A stretch of DNA of 64,000 bases from Gemmatimonas sp. (GCA_023910675.1 JAAVWC010000006.1:1-64000); one strand, 5' to 3'. Counted from the first letter of the stretch, positions 17,537 through 27,289 are shown. Notes: generated by a model not told the origin, from the sequence alone. Numbers and translations are program-made.

Positions 17537-17908
17537 TCAGGCGGCCGCTGCAGGCAGGAGCGCATCGATCTTCTCCTTGAGAACCTGGGGAGTGAAAGGC
17601 TTGACGATGTAGTTGTTGACACCCGCTTCCATCGCGGTGAGGATGTCTTCTTTCACGGAACGTGCCGTCACCATGAGGACGGGGACGTGACGACCATCGT
17701 CGCGGGAACGAAGCACCTTCGTAAACTCGGTGCCCGTCATGTTCGGCATGTTCCAGTCGGTAATGACGAACTTCACCGAGCTGTCGAACTTCGCCAACGC
17801 CTCCTGACCGTCGCCGGCTTCGACGGTGTCATTGAAGCCGATGCGCTGCAGCGAGTTGATGACGATGCGACGCATGGTCGCGGAGTCGTCGACTACGAGA
17901 AACTTCAT
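17537..17908 (-). CDS. cheY: CheY response regulator (motor-type)
   Basis: 123 residues, a minimal receiver: Asp7/Asp8 (VVDDSATM), phospho-acceptor Asp51 (ITDWNMPNMTG), Thr in MVTARS, Lys in IVKPFTP. The DWNMPNMxG block is characteristic of the classical flagellar-motor CheY. It lies between flgM and cheZ and would bind the FliM N terminus (LSQTDIDRLL) encoded further right. Confidence 0.96.
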   Translation of the reverse strand: MKFLVVDDSATMRRIVINSLQRIGFNDTVEAGDGQEALAKFDSSVKFVITDWNMPNMTGTEFTKVLRSRDDGRHVPVLMVTARSVKEDILTAMEAGVNNYIVKPFTPQVLKEKIDALLPAAAA

Positions 17909-17959
17909 ACGGCCAATCTCCTGACAAAGCCGGGGTGGAGAGCGCGCCGGTCGATCTGA

Positions 17960-18244
17960 TTACAGATCGCCGCGCGTCAGAATGCGCCGGGCGACCTGAT
18001 CCACAACATCGAGAGAGTTGTAGGCGCCGGCAAGAACTTTTTGTCGGAGTTCGGCAACCCGCTCCGGGTTCAGCGCATCGCGCTGATCGGCATTGAGTCG
18101 ACGAGCCTCGTCCGAGATCTGGACCGAATCCGACTTGACCGGCTTGCTAGCCGGAGACTGCGTGACTTCCTGAGCGGGACGCTGAATCGCCTGAGTGCTG
18201 ATCGGCGTCGGGCGCAGGCTGTCGCTGTAACCGTTGATTTTCAT
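17960..18244 (-). CDS. flgM: Anti-sigma28 factor FlgM
   Basis: 94 residues. The start MKINGYSD and the C-terminal SDSVQISDEARRLN ... RVAELRQKVLAGAYN are the FlgM signature. FlgM holds FliA inactive until it is exported through the finished hook-basal body. A very strong ribosome-binding site (gaggaggagga) precedes the ATG, and a near-consensus sigma28 promoter lies just upstream, giving the usual auto-regulatory loop. The cognate fliA is at 62502-63290. Confidence 0.95.
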   Translation of the reverse strand: MKINGYSDSLRPTPISTQAIQRPAQEVTQSPASKPVKSDSVQISDEARRLNADQRDALNPERVAELRQKVLAGAYNSLDVVDQVARRILTRGDL

Positions 18245-18268
18245 AAGGATCCTCCTCCTCACGTAGGA

Positions 18269-18296
18269 CTATCGGCATCGAGAGACCGTAACTTTA
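18269..18296 (-). promoter_or_regulatory. Sigma28 (FliA) promoter for flgM
   Basis: Minus strand TAAAGTTA...GCCGATAG with 16 bases between TAAA and GCCGATAG; the best match to the FliA consensus in the window, 25 bp before the flgM ATG. Confidence 0.8.
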
Positions 18297-18360
18297 CCTC
18301 TCGAGGCTTTCCTGTAAACGGAATGCGACGTCCCTGTCGCCCGAGTCGGTCGGCTGAGCC

Positions 18361-18633
18361 TTACTCGGCTCCAATCCGCGGCGCACGCGCCGGGAATCGG
18401 ATATCTAACGTTGGTGGGAGTACCGCGTGCTGAGCGACGGGGTCCTGCTGGTACTGCACCGCTGCCCCGCCATGCCACGGGCCGGCCATGCGCGCCATGG
18501 CGAGATGGGCCGCCCTCAACCGGAGAAGCTCCACCTCATCCACTGCCAACCGGGCTTCCTGCTCGGCGGCGTGGTCGAGTTCATCCAGCTTTTCCTGCAG
18601 GAGCTGGTCGAACGGCTCGGGAGTACCAGCCAC
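18361..18633 (-). CDS. Small hypothetical protein of the fliD-fliS-flgM cluster
   Basis: A 90-residue protein. The N-terminal half is charged and helical (FDQLLQEKLDELDHAAEQEARLAVDEVELLRLRAAHLAMAR); the rest is Pro/Ala-rich. It lies 11 bp after the previous chaperone-like gene on the same strand. No family recognised; a flagellar accessory or chaperone role is suggested only by context. Confidence 0.55.
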   Translation of the reverse strand: MAGTPEPFDQLLQEKLDELDHAAEQEARLAVDEVELLRLRAAHLAMARMAGPWHGGAAVQYQQDPVAQHAVLPPTLDIRFPARAPRIGAE

Positions 18634-18644
18634 GGGTCGACCCG

Positions 18645-19142
18645 TTACCGGAGATGGTCGACAAGACGGGGGCCGCCGGGCATGCCGTACGCCGTACTGG
18701 CGGTGGATGCCCGCTGTACGGCGTCCAACTCTGCGCGGATTTCCTCGCTGCGGCGGGCGACCTTGGCGGCGAGCGCCATCGTGAGACGATGCGACGTCGA
18801 CACCGCCGAGCAGACGTCGGCCACCAGGGTGTCCGCTTCATCCACCACGCGTTCGGTCGCCGCATAGAGCGCGCTGTCCGCGGTGGGTCGGTGAAGGCGA
18901 AGCACCAGCAGCTGTTCCGCAAGATCCTGCAGCATCACCTCACGCTGCTCGAGCAAGGCGAAGAGCCGGTGGTCATCGGCCGCCGTATCGACTTCGCTGT
19001 CGGCTTCCAGCGCCAAGGCATCCGCATGCGCACAAATGGAGAGCGCGGCACGTGCAGCCCTGATGCGGCTGGCCGAGGAGATCGACGGAGAGTGCGGAGC
19101 GCGCAACATGGCAGAGCGTGTCGGCTGCGACGAGTGGCTCAC
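18645..19142 (-). CDS. Putative flagellar export chaperone (FlgN/FliT-like)
   Basis: A 165-residue, almost wholly helical protein with leucine-heptad patterns (RLFALLEQREVMLQDLAEQLLVLRL). Its start overlaps the fliS stop by 4 nt, exactly where fliT or flgN usually lies. Sequence similarity to either is not clear, so the function is inferred from position and helical character. Confidence 0.6.
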   Translation of the reverse strand: MSHSSQPTRSAMLRAPHSPSISSASRIRAARAALSICAHADALALEADSEVDTAADDHRLFALLEQREVMLQDLAEQLLVLRLHRPTADSALYAATERVVDEADTLVADVCSAVSTSHRLTMALAAKVARRSEEIRAELDAVQRASTASTAYGMPGGPRLVDHLR

Positions 19143-19540
19143 GCCGTCTTGCGGGACGTCTGCCCCGCCAGCTGCTGCGCCGCCCCCTGAAATCCGTCAC
19201 GGAGCTGTGACGCGATGTTCACCAGCTTGCGCATGGTGACAATGTCGCCGCGCTGTCCGATGTCCACCAACTGCACGAGCATGAACTGATAGAGATCCGC
19301 CAGCTCACGCGCGATGGATTCGCCGGTCTCGAGATCGAGCGTCGCGAGCAACTCGGTCACCAAGCCACGAGCGCGACGAAGCGAGGCCACACGAAGCTCG
19401 ATATCCTGGCGTTCCATGGCGATTCGGGCGCGCTCGAGATTCACCACCAGCTGCTCGAACATGATGACGACGAGCTTGTGAGGCGAAGCAGCGTGGATCT
19501 CCATCTCACGGTAGCTCGACGACTGGGCCGCGTATGACAT
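19139..19540 (-). CDS. fliS: Flagellin export chaperone FliS
   Basis: 133 residues. The conserved start YREMEIHAASPHKLVVIMFE and the central LxxARxxMERQD/GLVTELLATLD pattern identify FliS, a four-helix chaperone that binds the flagellin C terminus before export. It follows fliD at a 66-bp gap and overlaps the next chaperone-like gene. Confidence 0.95.
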   Translation of the reverse strand: MSYAAQSSSYREMEIHAASPHKLVVIMFEQLVVNLERARIAMERQDIELRVASLRRARGLVTELLATLDLETGESIARELADLYQFMLVQLVDIGQRGDIVTMRKLVNIASQLRDGFQGAAQQLAGQTSRKTA

Positions 19541-19599
19541 TGCTGCGTTTCGGGTCAGGAGTGTGTGTGCGGAGCAAATCTGTCCGCCTTACTCATCAA

Positions 19600-19626
19600 G
19601 TATCGGCTACGAATTGTTGTCCTGAA
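19600..19626 (-). promoter_or_regulatory. Possible sigma28 promoter for fliS
   Basis: Minus strand TTCA-N15-GCCGATAC. The -10 element is a good match, the -35 poor; it overlaps the end of fliD. Confidence 0.4.
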
Positions 19627-21658
19627 GTCCCCGAACACTCGACAACAACGATCCACTCTGCTGATTCAGTCGCGCCGTGGCCTGCTCCATGCGCGTGAAC
19701 TGCGCCACGAGCAGCTCACGACGGCGATCCAGCTTCTGCTGGGCTTCCGTTTCGCGTCGCTTCAGCGTGAACGTGTTTTCGTTGATGGTTTTGAGCTGTG
19801 CGCTGATCGTTCCGACACCGAACGCGGTGGCAGCGTCGGTCGATTGCACGAATGCCGTGCCCAGTCCTGACAGGCCGAACAGGTTCTCGATCTCGCCGGG
19901 TTTGTCGGCGATCGCCTTCTTGAAGGTCTCCTCGTTGAACGTGAGGACCCCGTTCCGGTCGAGAAGCAGGCCGGCGCTCACGGCGGTGTTGTACGTGCCG
20001 TTCCCCGCGACCTCGGTCCGGAGGGAATCCGCAAATGACTGCACGACCCGTCGGAGAGAGGTATCGGCATACAACGGCGCGCCGGCCACACGTTGCTCAT
20101 CGAAGAATGTCCGTATGGCGTTGTACGAGTCACGAAACGCTTTGACGGCATCCGTCGCCCCTTTCACATCGCGGTCGATCGTCACATCGATGGCGGTCCC
20201 CGGTTCAGCGGTGAGCAGGTTGAGGGTCACCCCCGGGATGGCATCGGTGATCGTGTTCGACGCGCGCACGATTTCGCGCCCCTCAACCCGGATGATCGCG
20301 TCACTGCCGGTTTGCAGCATACGACTCCGTCCGGTCACCGCCGTCGAGGTGGAGCCGAGCGGACTCGTGGAGCCGGCGGCGCGGGCGACGTTCATGCTGA
20401 GCGACAGTTTCGACGCCCCGCCAGTGCTGTCAGTCAGACGGATACGTCCGTCCGCCCCGAGCGACGCCGAAGCCGAACGCGCGCCGGAGCCGAAACCGCT
20501 TGTCGCGTCGTTGATGCGGTCGAGCAGCGTCTGCATGGTATCGCCCGGGGCAACGACCAGCCCGATGGTCACCGACGTACCGTCCCCGCGCGTGCCCCGG
20601 ATGTTGATCGCATCACCGGCCTGCACGTTGGCGGAAACCCCGTCGACCTTCAGCCCAACCAGCGACGATGCCGCGGTCACGGTAGCGTTCCCGGTATCCG
20701 TAAAGACGGACGACTGCACCGTCTGCTGGACTGTTCCTGGCATTCCAGCGGCAAAGCCCATCGCATCGATGATCGCTTGCGACGCCGGATCACCATTCAC
20801 CGCAGTGACGTTGCCATCGACGACGAGCCGGTACCGCGTTTCGCTCCCGAACAGCTCCGACTCCACCGACGCGGAGCCACCGGCCGCATTGATCTTCGCG
20901 GCGATCGTGGAGAGCGATTCGCTGGCGAGGTCAGCCGTCACGACGACGTTACCCACGCGAATTTGGGCCGGCTGTGGAACAACCGACATGCCCATGGCCG
21001 CCGCAGCGGATATCACCGACGACGCAATAGGTTTGGACCGGGTATCGAGAAATCCCAGCTCCCGCGCCAGACCGCCGGCCCCGTCGGTAATCGTCACTCC
21101 CGCCGAACCGGCGCTGTTGGCGGTCACGACCAGACGGCCTGCGCTCCCGCCGTCACTGACGATCGACGCTGTCACGCCCGCGTTTGCGTCGTTGATCTTC
21201 GTGCGGATCGCCTCGAGCGTATCGGACGAATTTACCGCGATCGAGGTCCCGTTGATGGCGAAGCCGCCCGTCAGATTCTGCGCCGCAGCCACATCGGCAA
21301 TCGAGCGACCGGCCACCTTCCCGGTATCGGCCAACTTCACCACTTCGACGCGAGAGCGGCCCGGCGTCGCGGTCGCCGAGGCGGTCGCCGACAGGAGCGG
21401 ACGCGAGGTCGCGGGACTGGTCGGTACCGACGCAGAAAAGCCACCGAAGCCCGTGCGACGAAGCGCACGCGCGTTGGTGTTGAGCGTCTCCGCCAACTTC
21501 TGCAATTGCGTCCACGCGTCTTTCTGCTTGCCACGCGTGGTGATCCGGTCGGTGATCGGTGTGACGGTCCGGGCTTCCAGTGCTTTCACCGTCGAGTCGA
21601 CGATGTTATTCCACTGAAGTCCGCTACTCAGTCCACCGACATTCACGGGGCTGGTCAT
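19607..21658 (-). CDS. fliD: Flagellar filament cap protein FliD
   Basis: 683 residues. N-terminal LSSGLQWNNIVDSTVKALEAR and the C-terminal coiled region (TINENTFTLKRRETEAQQKL ... MEQATARLNQQSGSLLS) are the conserved FliD ends; the middle holds the variable head domains, with repeated Flagellin-IN-like segments (NGTSIAVNSSDTLEAIRTKI). It caps the filament and folds arriving flagellin. It follows fliC, separated by a GC-rich hairpin. 683 residues is long for FliD (usually 400-680), due to the enlarged head. Confidence 0.94.
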   Translation of the reverse strand: MTSPVNVGGLSSGLQWNNIVDSTVKALEARTVTPITDRITTRGKQKDAWTQLQKLAETLNTNARALRRTGFGGFSASVPTSPATSRPLLSATASATATPGRSRVEVVKLADTGKVAGRSIADVAAAQNLTGGFAINGTSIAVNSSDTLEAIRTKINDANAGVTASIVSDGGSAGRLVVTANSAGSAGVTITDGAGGLARELGFLDTRSKPIASSVISAAAAMGMSVVPQPAQIRVGNVVVTADLASESLSTIAAKINAAGGSASVESELFGSETRYRLVVDGNVTAVNGDPASQAIIDAMGFAAGMPGTVQQTVQSSVFTDTGNATVTAASSLVGLKVDGVSANVQAGDAINIRGTRGDGTSVTIGLVVAPGDTMQTLLDRINDATSGFGSGARSASASLGADGRIRLTDSTGGASKLSLSMNVARAAGSTSPLGSTSTAVTGRSRMLQTGSDAIIRVEGREIVRASNTITDAIPGVTLNLLTAEPGTAIDVTIDRDVKGATDAVKAFRDSYNAIRTFFDEQRVAGAPLYADTSLRRVVQSFADSLRTEVAGNGTYNTAVSAGLLLDRNGVLTFNEETFKKAIADKPGEIENLFGLSGLGTAFVQSTDAATAFGVGTISAQLKTINENTFTLKRRETEAQQKLDRRRELLVAQFTRMEQATARLNQQSGSLLSSVRGLQDNNS

Positions 21659-21690
21659 CGTTCCCTCTGTTCATTGCTTCGAAGGCCGAG

Positions 21691-21721
21691 CCCCGGGACC
21701 GGCAGAACGCCGGGCCCGGGG
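21691..21721 (-). terminator. Hairpin between fliC and fliD
   Basis: Arms of 13 nt (21691-21703 and 21709-21721) pair with one mismatch around a 5-nt loop. No T-run follows, so it probably attenuates or protects the abundant fliC mRNA rather than fully stopping transcription. Confidence 0.6.
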
Positions 21722-21744
21722 AGACTCACTTGGAGCGATCAGGT

Positions 21745-22512
21745 TTAGCGGAGGAGCTGGAGAACGCCCTGGCTGCCCTGGTTCGCCTGCGAGAGCATGG
21801 CCTGCGCCGCCTGCGATAGGATGTTGTTGCGGGTGAAGCTCGCCATTTCTTCCGCCATATCGACGTCACGGATGGTCGACTCGGCCGCGCGGACGTTGAC
21901 GACCGCGGACTTCAAGTTCTGCACCGTATAGTCGAGACGGTTCTGACCGGCACCGATCGCGGCCAGCGAGCCGTTGATGGAATCGAGCGCCGCATCGGCG
22001 TCCGCGAGAGACGAGCTACCACCGAGCGTCGAGAGCGTGAACTCCGACGTCACGGAGAACGATCCGTTCGTGCTGTTGTCGGACACCTGGAATGTCAGGG
22101 TGCCGAACACCGACGTCCCTTGGAAGTTGGCGTCCGCCTTTACGCGGGCCGCTTCCGCCTGTAGCGTCGTGATTTCGGAGTTGATCGTGGTGGTCGTCGC
22201 CGAACTCGACGTGCCGTTCAACTTCTGCGTGATCAGTTCCTTCTGACGCTCGATGATGCGCTGGATGGTCTGGGCTGCACCTTCCGCGATCTGGAGCATC
22301 GCGTTGCCCTGCTCCGAGTTGGCCGCCGCCTGGTTGAGCGAACGGCTCTGCGTACGCAGCTTGTTGGCAATCGCCAAACCGGCGGCGTCGTCAGCGGCGC
22401 GCGAGATCCGAAGACCCGAGCTGAGCTTCCGCATGCTGTTCTCCGTCGCCATGTTGTTGACGAACGAGTTCCGCGAGGCGGTAAGGGCGCCGACGTTGGT
22501 GTTGATACGCAT
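21745..22512 (-). CDS. fliC: Flagellin
   Basis: 255 residues, a short flagellin made almost only of the conserved D0/D1 ends: RINTNVGALTASRNS...SSGLRISRAADDAAGLAIANKLR at the N terminus and DVDMAEEMASFTRNNILSQAAQAML at the C terminus. The small central part is Ser/Thr-rich (NGTSSSATTTTINSE, SVTSEFTLSTLGGSSS), suitable for O-glycosylation by products of the adjacent sugar island. Start has a good ribosome-binding site (cggagg). Driven by a sigma28-like promoter. Only flagellin gene in the window. Confidence 0.96.
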   Translation of the reverse strand: MRINTNVGALTASRNSFVNNMATENSMRKLSSGLRISRAADDAAGLAIANKLRTQSRSLNQAAANSEQGNAMLQIAEGAAQTIQRIIERQKELITQKLNGTSSSATTTTINSEITTLQAEAARVKADANFQGTSVFGTLTFQVSDNSTNGSFSVTSEFTLSTLGGSSSLADADAALDSINGSLAAIGAGQNRLDYTVQNLKSAVVNVRAAESTIRDVDMAEEMASFTRNNILSQAAQAMLSQANQGSQGVLQLLR

Positions 22513-22591
22513 GGTGTTATCCTCCGTGATGTGAATTCGAGGCTTCCGTGCCTCTGTCCGCCTCCGACGTCCGGATCGCGGTCGAGGTATA

Positions 22592-22618
22592 GTGTCGGAG
22601 CAACCCTGAAGAACTTGA
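22592..22618 (-). promoter_or_regulatory. Sigma28 (FliA) promoter for fliC
   Basis: Minus strand TCAAGTTC...TCCGACAC with a 15-base spacer, 79 bp before the flagellin ATG. It shares the TCAA/TCCGA variant with the flgL promoter. Confidence 0.65.
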
Positions 22619-22706
22619 GCGCCTCTCGTTTTTCGATCGTGCGTTTAGCCCGATCTCTCACAGTCTCGGCACGACCAGCGGTCGACTGGTCCAGAGCGTC
22701 ACGGCC

Positions 22707-24098
22707 ATGGCTTCCTCTGTGAACGAGGCCGCCATGGTGCAGCTGTCGGCATGGCTGGCGGAGGGGCACGAGGCCCTCGAGGCACAGCGATACGCCGAGG
22801 CCGCTGAGGCCTTCGGGCAGGCAACCGCCGCGCTCCCAGGTGAATGGGCATTGCATCAGATGACCGCGAACGCCTGGCGACTGGTGGGTGACGTCGTCCG
22901 GGAAAGGGCGGCGTTACGGGCGGCGTTTGAATTGGCTCGCCCCACGGAGATCGACGCGCTCTACGCGCTCGGCACGGCGCTCTTGGAAACGGGCGCACCC
23001 ACCCAAGCGCGCGCCTGTTTCGAGGGCGTCGTCGCGCGCCGCCCGCGTGACGCCGCGGCCTTGAGCGCCCTCGCCTCGGCGCGGCGCGCGGACGGCGACC
23101 CCGAGGGCGCGTGGTCACTCGTGCAGCGCGCATTGACAATCGCCCCCCAAATGCCTGCCCTCGTGCTCACCGCGGCGCAGGTGCGACATGCGTTGGGAGA
23201 CCACGCCGGTGCGCGTTCGTGGTTGATGCAAGCAGAGCAGATCCGACCTGGGCACCCTCTGCAGCAGACACAATTGGCCTTCTCACTGTTGATGGGTGGC
23301 CCCTGCTCGGCGGGGTGGACCGCCTTCGAGAGCCGGGGGCGTCCTGACACTCCTCAGGGTGCGCGCGACTGGCACGGAGAATCGCTTGTCGGGGAGTCGA
23401 TCGCCGTCGTCATGGAACAGGGATTGGGTGATCTTTTTCATTTTGTGCGCTATGTGAGGCGACTGGAGGCGCGTGGCGCGGCCCGTGTCGTCGTGGAGTG
23501 TCCGCCGTCTGCCGTCTCACTACTCGCCGCCAGCGGATTCGACGTGGTTCCTCGCGGGCAGCTGCCGCCTACGGTTTGGTCAGTGCCGTTGCTGTCGCTC
23601 CCACATCGTCTGGAGAGCAACACCGATACCGCGAGTGACTTGGTGCCGTACCTGCGCCTTCATGAGAGCGGGACGGGTGGCGGCACGCGAGCACAGTCCA
23701 CAGCCACTCCACGCGTCGGCATCGTGTGGAAGGGCAACCCCGCTTTCCTCTCCACGGCGCTGCGCGACCTTGAGATGCCGGCATTGCACGCCCTCATGGA
23801 TCTGCCCGGGATCGAATGGGTGTGGCTCCAGCTCGGCGAGGACCCTCCCGAACCTCGTCATGACGTCGTGGTGCATGCACCACATCTGAGCGGAGACTGG
23901 TACGATACGGCGAGGACACTCGACACGCTCGACCTGTTGATCGCCGTCGATACGGCGACGGCGCATTTGGCGGGGGCCATGGGCATCCCGACCATCGTCC
24001 TTCTCCCGTTTACGCCGGACTGGCGGTGGGGGTGGCACGGCGACCGATGCATATGGTATCCGCATGTGCGCCTGGCGCGTCAGCCAGTCCTCACGTGA
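22707..24098 (+). CDS. TPR-repeat protein with C-terminal GT-B (heptosyltransferase-like) domain
   Basis: 463 residues. Residues ~8-200 are tetratricopeptide repeats (AEAAEAFGQATAALPGEW, ALLETGAPTQARACFEGVVARRP). The C-terminal part resembles TPR-linked glycosyltransferases: VMEQGLGDLFHFVRY, VGIVWKGNPAF and the donor-binding IAVDTATAHLAGAMGIPTIV. It diverges from fliC and is the best candidate for the enzyme that attaches glycan to flagellin (inference from position). The C terminus stops abruptly; dropping one base near 24087 would continue the reading as QPSSRDWRGAVRVAHTL, so the true protein is probably longer. Confidence 0.82.
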   Translation: MASSVNEAAMVQLSAWLAEGHEALEAQRYAEAAEAFGQATAALPGEWALHQMTANAWRLVGDVVRERAALRAAFELARPTEIDALYALGTALLETGAPTQARACFEGVVARRPRDAAALSALASARRADGDPEGAWSLVQRALTIAPQMPALVLTAAQVRHALGDHAGARSWLMQAEQIRPGHPLQQTQLAFSLLMGGPCSAGWTAFESRGRPDTPQGARDWHGESLVGESIAVVMEQGLGDLFHFVRYVRRLEARGAARVVVECPPSAVSLLAASGFDVVPRGQLPPTVWSVPLLSLPHRLESNTDTASDLVPYLRLHESGTGGGTRAQSTATPRVGIVWKGNPAFLSTALRDLEMPALHALMDLPGIEWVWLQLGEDPPEPRHDVVVHAPHLSGDWYDTARTLDTLDLLIAVDTATAHLAGAMGIPTIVLLPFTPDWRWGWHGDRCIWYPHVRLARQPVLT

Positions 24099-24142
24099 CT
24101 GGCGTGGCGCGGTGCGCGTAGCCCACACGCTGGTCGGAGAAA

Positions 24143-25263
24143 TCATTGGCTTCCGTGAAGGTGGGTGCGTAATCGCATCGATGACACGTACCAAGTCATC
24201 GTGAGTCAGCGCGGGGTGAATCGGGAGGCACAGCACTTCACGTGCGGCGTGCACCGCCACCGGCAACTGTCGCCGCGTTGCCCCTCGGCAACGTCTGATA
24301 CGCGGGGAAGTCGGTGATCAGCGGATAGAAGTACCGGCGCGCATAGATGTCGCGTGCCCTCAGCATCTCGTACAATCCGTCGCGCGTTAGCGGATAGTCG
24401 GGGCGTACGCGCACCGGGAAGTACGAGTGATTCGGGATGTCCTGATGTCCATCCGGAAGACACTCGATGCCGCGCACTCGCGAAAGCGCCTGACGGTAGT
24501 GGCGAGCAATCGTGGCGCGCTTCTCGATGGCCTCATCGACGTAGCGCAACTGCAGGAGACCGAAGGCAGCGTGTACCTCGCTCATCTTGCCGTTGAGCCC
24601 GACCTCGTCAACCGTTGCCTCGTCTTTCATGCCGAAGTTCTTGAGCTGATCGATGCGCGCTTTCGTAGCGGCATCGGGCGCAATGATGGCGCCCCCCTCG
24701 AACGTGTTGAATACCTTCGTGGCATGAAAACTGAGGACCGACAGGTCGCCCGCGTGCAGGATGCTCCGGCCATCAATGCAGACACCGAACGCGTGGGCCG
24801 CGTCGTAGAGCACTTGGAGTCCGTGTCGCTCGGCGATCGCCTGAATCGCGTCGACGGCGCAGGGATTGCCGTAACAATGCACGGCCATGATCGCCGTGGT
24901 TCGCGGCGTAATTGCGCCTTCGATCAGCGACGGATCGATGTTCAGCGTACGCGGCTCCACGTCCACGAAAACCGGCTGCACGTTCGCTCGGCGGAGTGCA
25001 TGGGCGCCGGCGACAAACGAGAACGGCGTGGTGATGACTTCTCCCTTCAAGCCGAGCACCTGAACGGCGGCCATCAGGGCCGTGGTGGCGTTGGTGAAGA
25101 GCGAGAGATGCGACACGCCGAGGTGCGCGCACAGCGCAGCCTCCAGTTCCTGATGGAGTTGGCCGCCGTTCGTGAGTATGCGCGTGTCCCAAATGCGCTG
25201 CAGATACGGGATGAACTCCTCGAGCGGCGGCAACAGCGGCTGCGTGACCGTTATGCGCGTCAT
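24143..25263 (-). pseudogene. DegT/DnrJ/EryC1 dTDP-sugar aminotransferase, frameshifted near 3' end
   Basis: PLP-dependent aminotransferase of nucleotide sugars. The intact frame covers residues 1-341: GGQLHQELEAALCAHLG, FTNATTALM, HCYGNPCAVDAI, YDAAHAFG and the cofactor lysine Lys183 in SFHATKVFNTFEGG. After LPRGNAAT the frame breaks; removing one base (about 24267) gives LPVAVHAAREVLCLPIHPAL, and a second (about 24171) gives an ending DAIRTHLHGSQ-stop. Most likely it aminates the 4-keto (VioA-type) or 3-keto product of RfbB to a dTDP-amino-dideoxyhexose. It overlaps rfbA by 4 nt. The breaks look like sequence errors. Confidence 0.85.
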
Positions 25264-26156
25264 TTCGACGTGAGGCTTGACCGCGCCAGTGGATCATGGG
25301 CGAGTCGAGTGAGATAACTGCCGTACGCCGTCGCCTCGAGTGGCGCCGCGCAGGCGAGTAACTGCTCAACGGTGATCCACCCCTGCCGGTAGGCGATCTC
25401 TTCGGGGCAGGCGATCTTGAGTCCCTGGCGACGCTCGATCGTCGCGACAAACGACCCGGCCTCGTAGAGCGAGTCGTGGGTGCCGGTATCCAGCCATGCC
25501 ATGCCTCGCCCCATGACCAGCATCCGGAGATCGCCACGCTCCATGTAAACGCGATTCAGATCGGTGATTTCGACTTCGCCCCGAGCGGATGGCTGGACTC
25601 CGGCCGCCAGCTCCACGACGCGGTTGTCGTAGAAGTACAAGCCAGTCACCGCGTAGTTGGAACGTGGCACCTCCGGCTTCTCCTCGAGACTCAACACCCG
25701 GCCGCGCGCGTCCAGCTCAGCTACGCCATAGCGCTGCGGATCGGTGACGTGGTACCCGAAAATGGTGGCGCCCTTGGAGAAGCGCGTGGCCCGCGCAAGC
25801 AGTGCGGTAAGCCCTTGCCCATAGAAGATATTGTCGCCCAGCACGAGCGCGACCGAGTCGTGCCCGATGAAGTCACGTCCAAGGACGAACGCCTGCGCAA
25901 TGCCGGCCGGCGTGGACTGCGTCGTGTACGAGAACGACATGCCCCACGCGTCACCCGAGCCAAGCAGTTCGCGGAAGCGCGACGCATCGGCCGGCGTGGT
26001 GATGACGAGGACCTCGCGGATTCCCGCCAGCATCAGCACCGAGAGGGGATAGTAGATCATCGGCTTGTCGTACACCGGCAAGAGCTGCTTGCTGATGACC
26101 CGAGTCATCGGATGCAGCCGTGTGCCCGAACCACCGGCGAGGATGATGCCCTTCAT
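25260..26156 (-). CDS. rfbA: Glucose-1-phosphate thymidylyltransferase
   Basis: 298 residues, intact. The pyrophosphorylase signature [36 protein letters not shown] N terminus, [10 protein letters not shown], and [14 protein letters not shown] are those of RmlA/RfbA. It makes dTDP-glucose from dTTP and glucose-1-phosphate, the first step of dTDP-deoxysugar synthesis. It lies between rfbB and the aminotransferase in one transcription unit. No rfbC or rfbD is present, so rhamnose is not the product here. Confidence 0.96.
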   Translation of the reverse strand: MKGIILAGGSGTRLHPMTRVISKQLLPVYDKPMIYYPLSVLMLAGIREVLVITTPADASRFRELLGSGDAWGMSFSYTTQSTPAGIAQAFVLGRDFIGHDSVALVLGDNIFYGQGLTALLARATRFSKGATIFGYHVTDPQRYGVAELDARGRVLSLEEKPEVPRSNYAVTGLYFYDNRVVELAAGVQPSARGEVEITDLNRVYMERGDLRMLVMGRGMAWLDTGTHDSLYEAGSFVATIERRQGLKIACPEEIAYRQGWITVEQLLACAAPLEATAYGSYLTRLAHDPLARSSLTSK

Positions 26157-26169
26157 TCATGGTTCCCGG

Positions 26170-27246
26170 TCATCTCGGTTCTCCAAGCCCCAGTCGTTCG
26201 CCACGGTATGCCCCGGACAACACGCGCTGCCACCACGCCCGGTGTTTGATGTACCACCGAACGGTGTCACGCAGTCCACGCTCGAACTCGACCCTGCGGT
26301 GTCCACCCAAGCTCCCGCTGCGTACCGTTTGCATCGATGGCGTATCGCAGATCAGTGTCCGGGGCGATCGGCCACGAACGTGATCAAGTCGCGCGTCCCG
26401 CTGGTTCCGCGATACCCATCCACAAGATCGCAGATGGAACGCACGACGGATAGGTTGTCGCGCTCGGCACGTGCACCGATGAGGTACGTCGCGCCCGGGC
26501 GACCGCGCTCGAAGGCGGCGACCAGCGCCGCCACGTGGTCCTCCACGAACAGCCAGTCACGGACATTCGCCCCTTTGCCGTAGACCGGGAGCGGCTTCCC
26601 CTCGATCGCATTGAGGATCATGAGGGGAATGAGCTTTTCAGGGAACTGATACGGACCAGTAGTTGTTGGAGCAGGTGGTGACGATCACCGGCAGCCCGTA
26701 CGTGTGCCCCCAGGCTCGCACCAAGTGATCGGCGCCCGCTTTGCTGGCGGCGTAGGGCGAGGAAGGGGCATATGGCGTGGCCGTCGTGCACGGTGGATCG
26801 ACCGCACCGAGGCTCCCAAAGACCTCGTCGGTGGACACATGCACGAACCGGAACGAGCCCCCTGCTACCCGGCGTCGCTGCCAGTGGCGTCGTGACTCCT
26901 CGAGCAGCGTCAGCGTGCCGTGCACGTTGGTAGCCAGGAACAGGGCCGGCGCGTCAATCGAGCGGTCGACGTGTGACTCCGCGGCCAAGTGAATGAGACC
27001 AACCGGCTGGTAACGCTCGAGGAGTTCGCGCACCAGTGCCGCATCACCGATGTCGCCGTGTACGAACTGATGCTGCGGGTGATCCAGCACTGAGGTCAGC
27101 GAGTCAAGATTACCCGCGTACGTCAGCGCATCCAGCGATACCACGTGATACGCGGTGGTGCGCACAAGATGCCGCACCAGCGCCGAGCCAATGAAACCAG
27201 CACTCCCGGTGACGAGCAGAGTGGCGGCCTGTAACGGCGATTGCAT
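26170..27246 (-). pseudogene. rfbB: dTDP-glucose 4,6-dehydratase, frameshifted three times
   Basis: RmlB-type extended SDR. The first frame gives TGSAGFIGSALVRHL, AAESHVDRSI, HVSTDEVFGS and YAASKAGADHLVRAW, so cofactor and catalytic residues are present up to SNNY. It then breaks; removing one base near 26658 restores [13 protein letters not shown], one near 26354 restores PGHDLRYAIDANG, and one near 26295 restores WTPRVEFERGLRDTVRWYIKH. The repaired protein (~357 residues) has normal length. Three one-base breaks that all need a single deletion indicate sequence error rather than decay. It would convert dTDP-glucose to dTDP-4-keto-6-deoxyglucose. Confidence 0.88.
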
Positions 27247-27289
27247 CGAGACTCCGCGCACGTTGATGGACTCGGGGACCCGTTACCGG

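Noticed and set aside
19677..21748. Long plus-strand open frames (551 and 646 codons)
   Set aside because: Antisense shadows of fliD with no recognisable domain and abnormal composition.
26170..27246. Programmed ribosomal frameshifting in rfbB
   Set aside because: Three separate breaks occur, none at a slippery heptamer, and all need the same one-base removal as breaks in unrelated genes.
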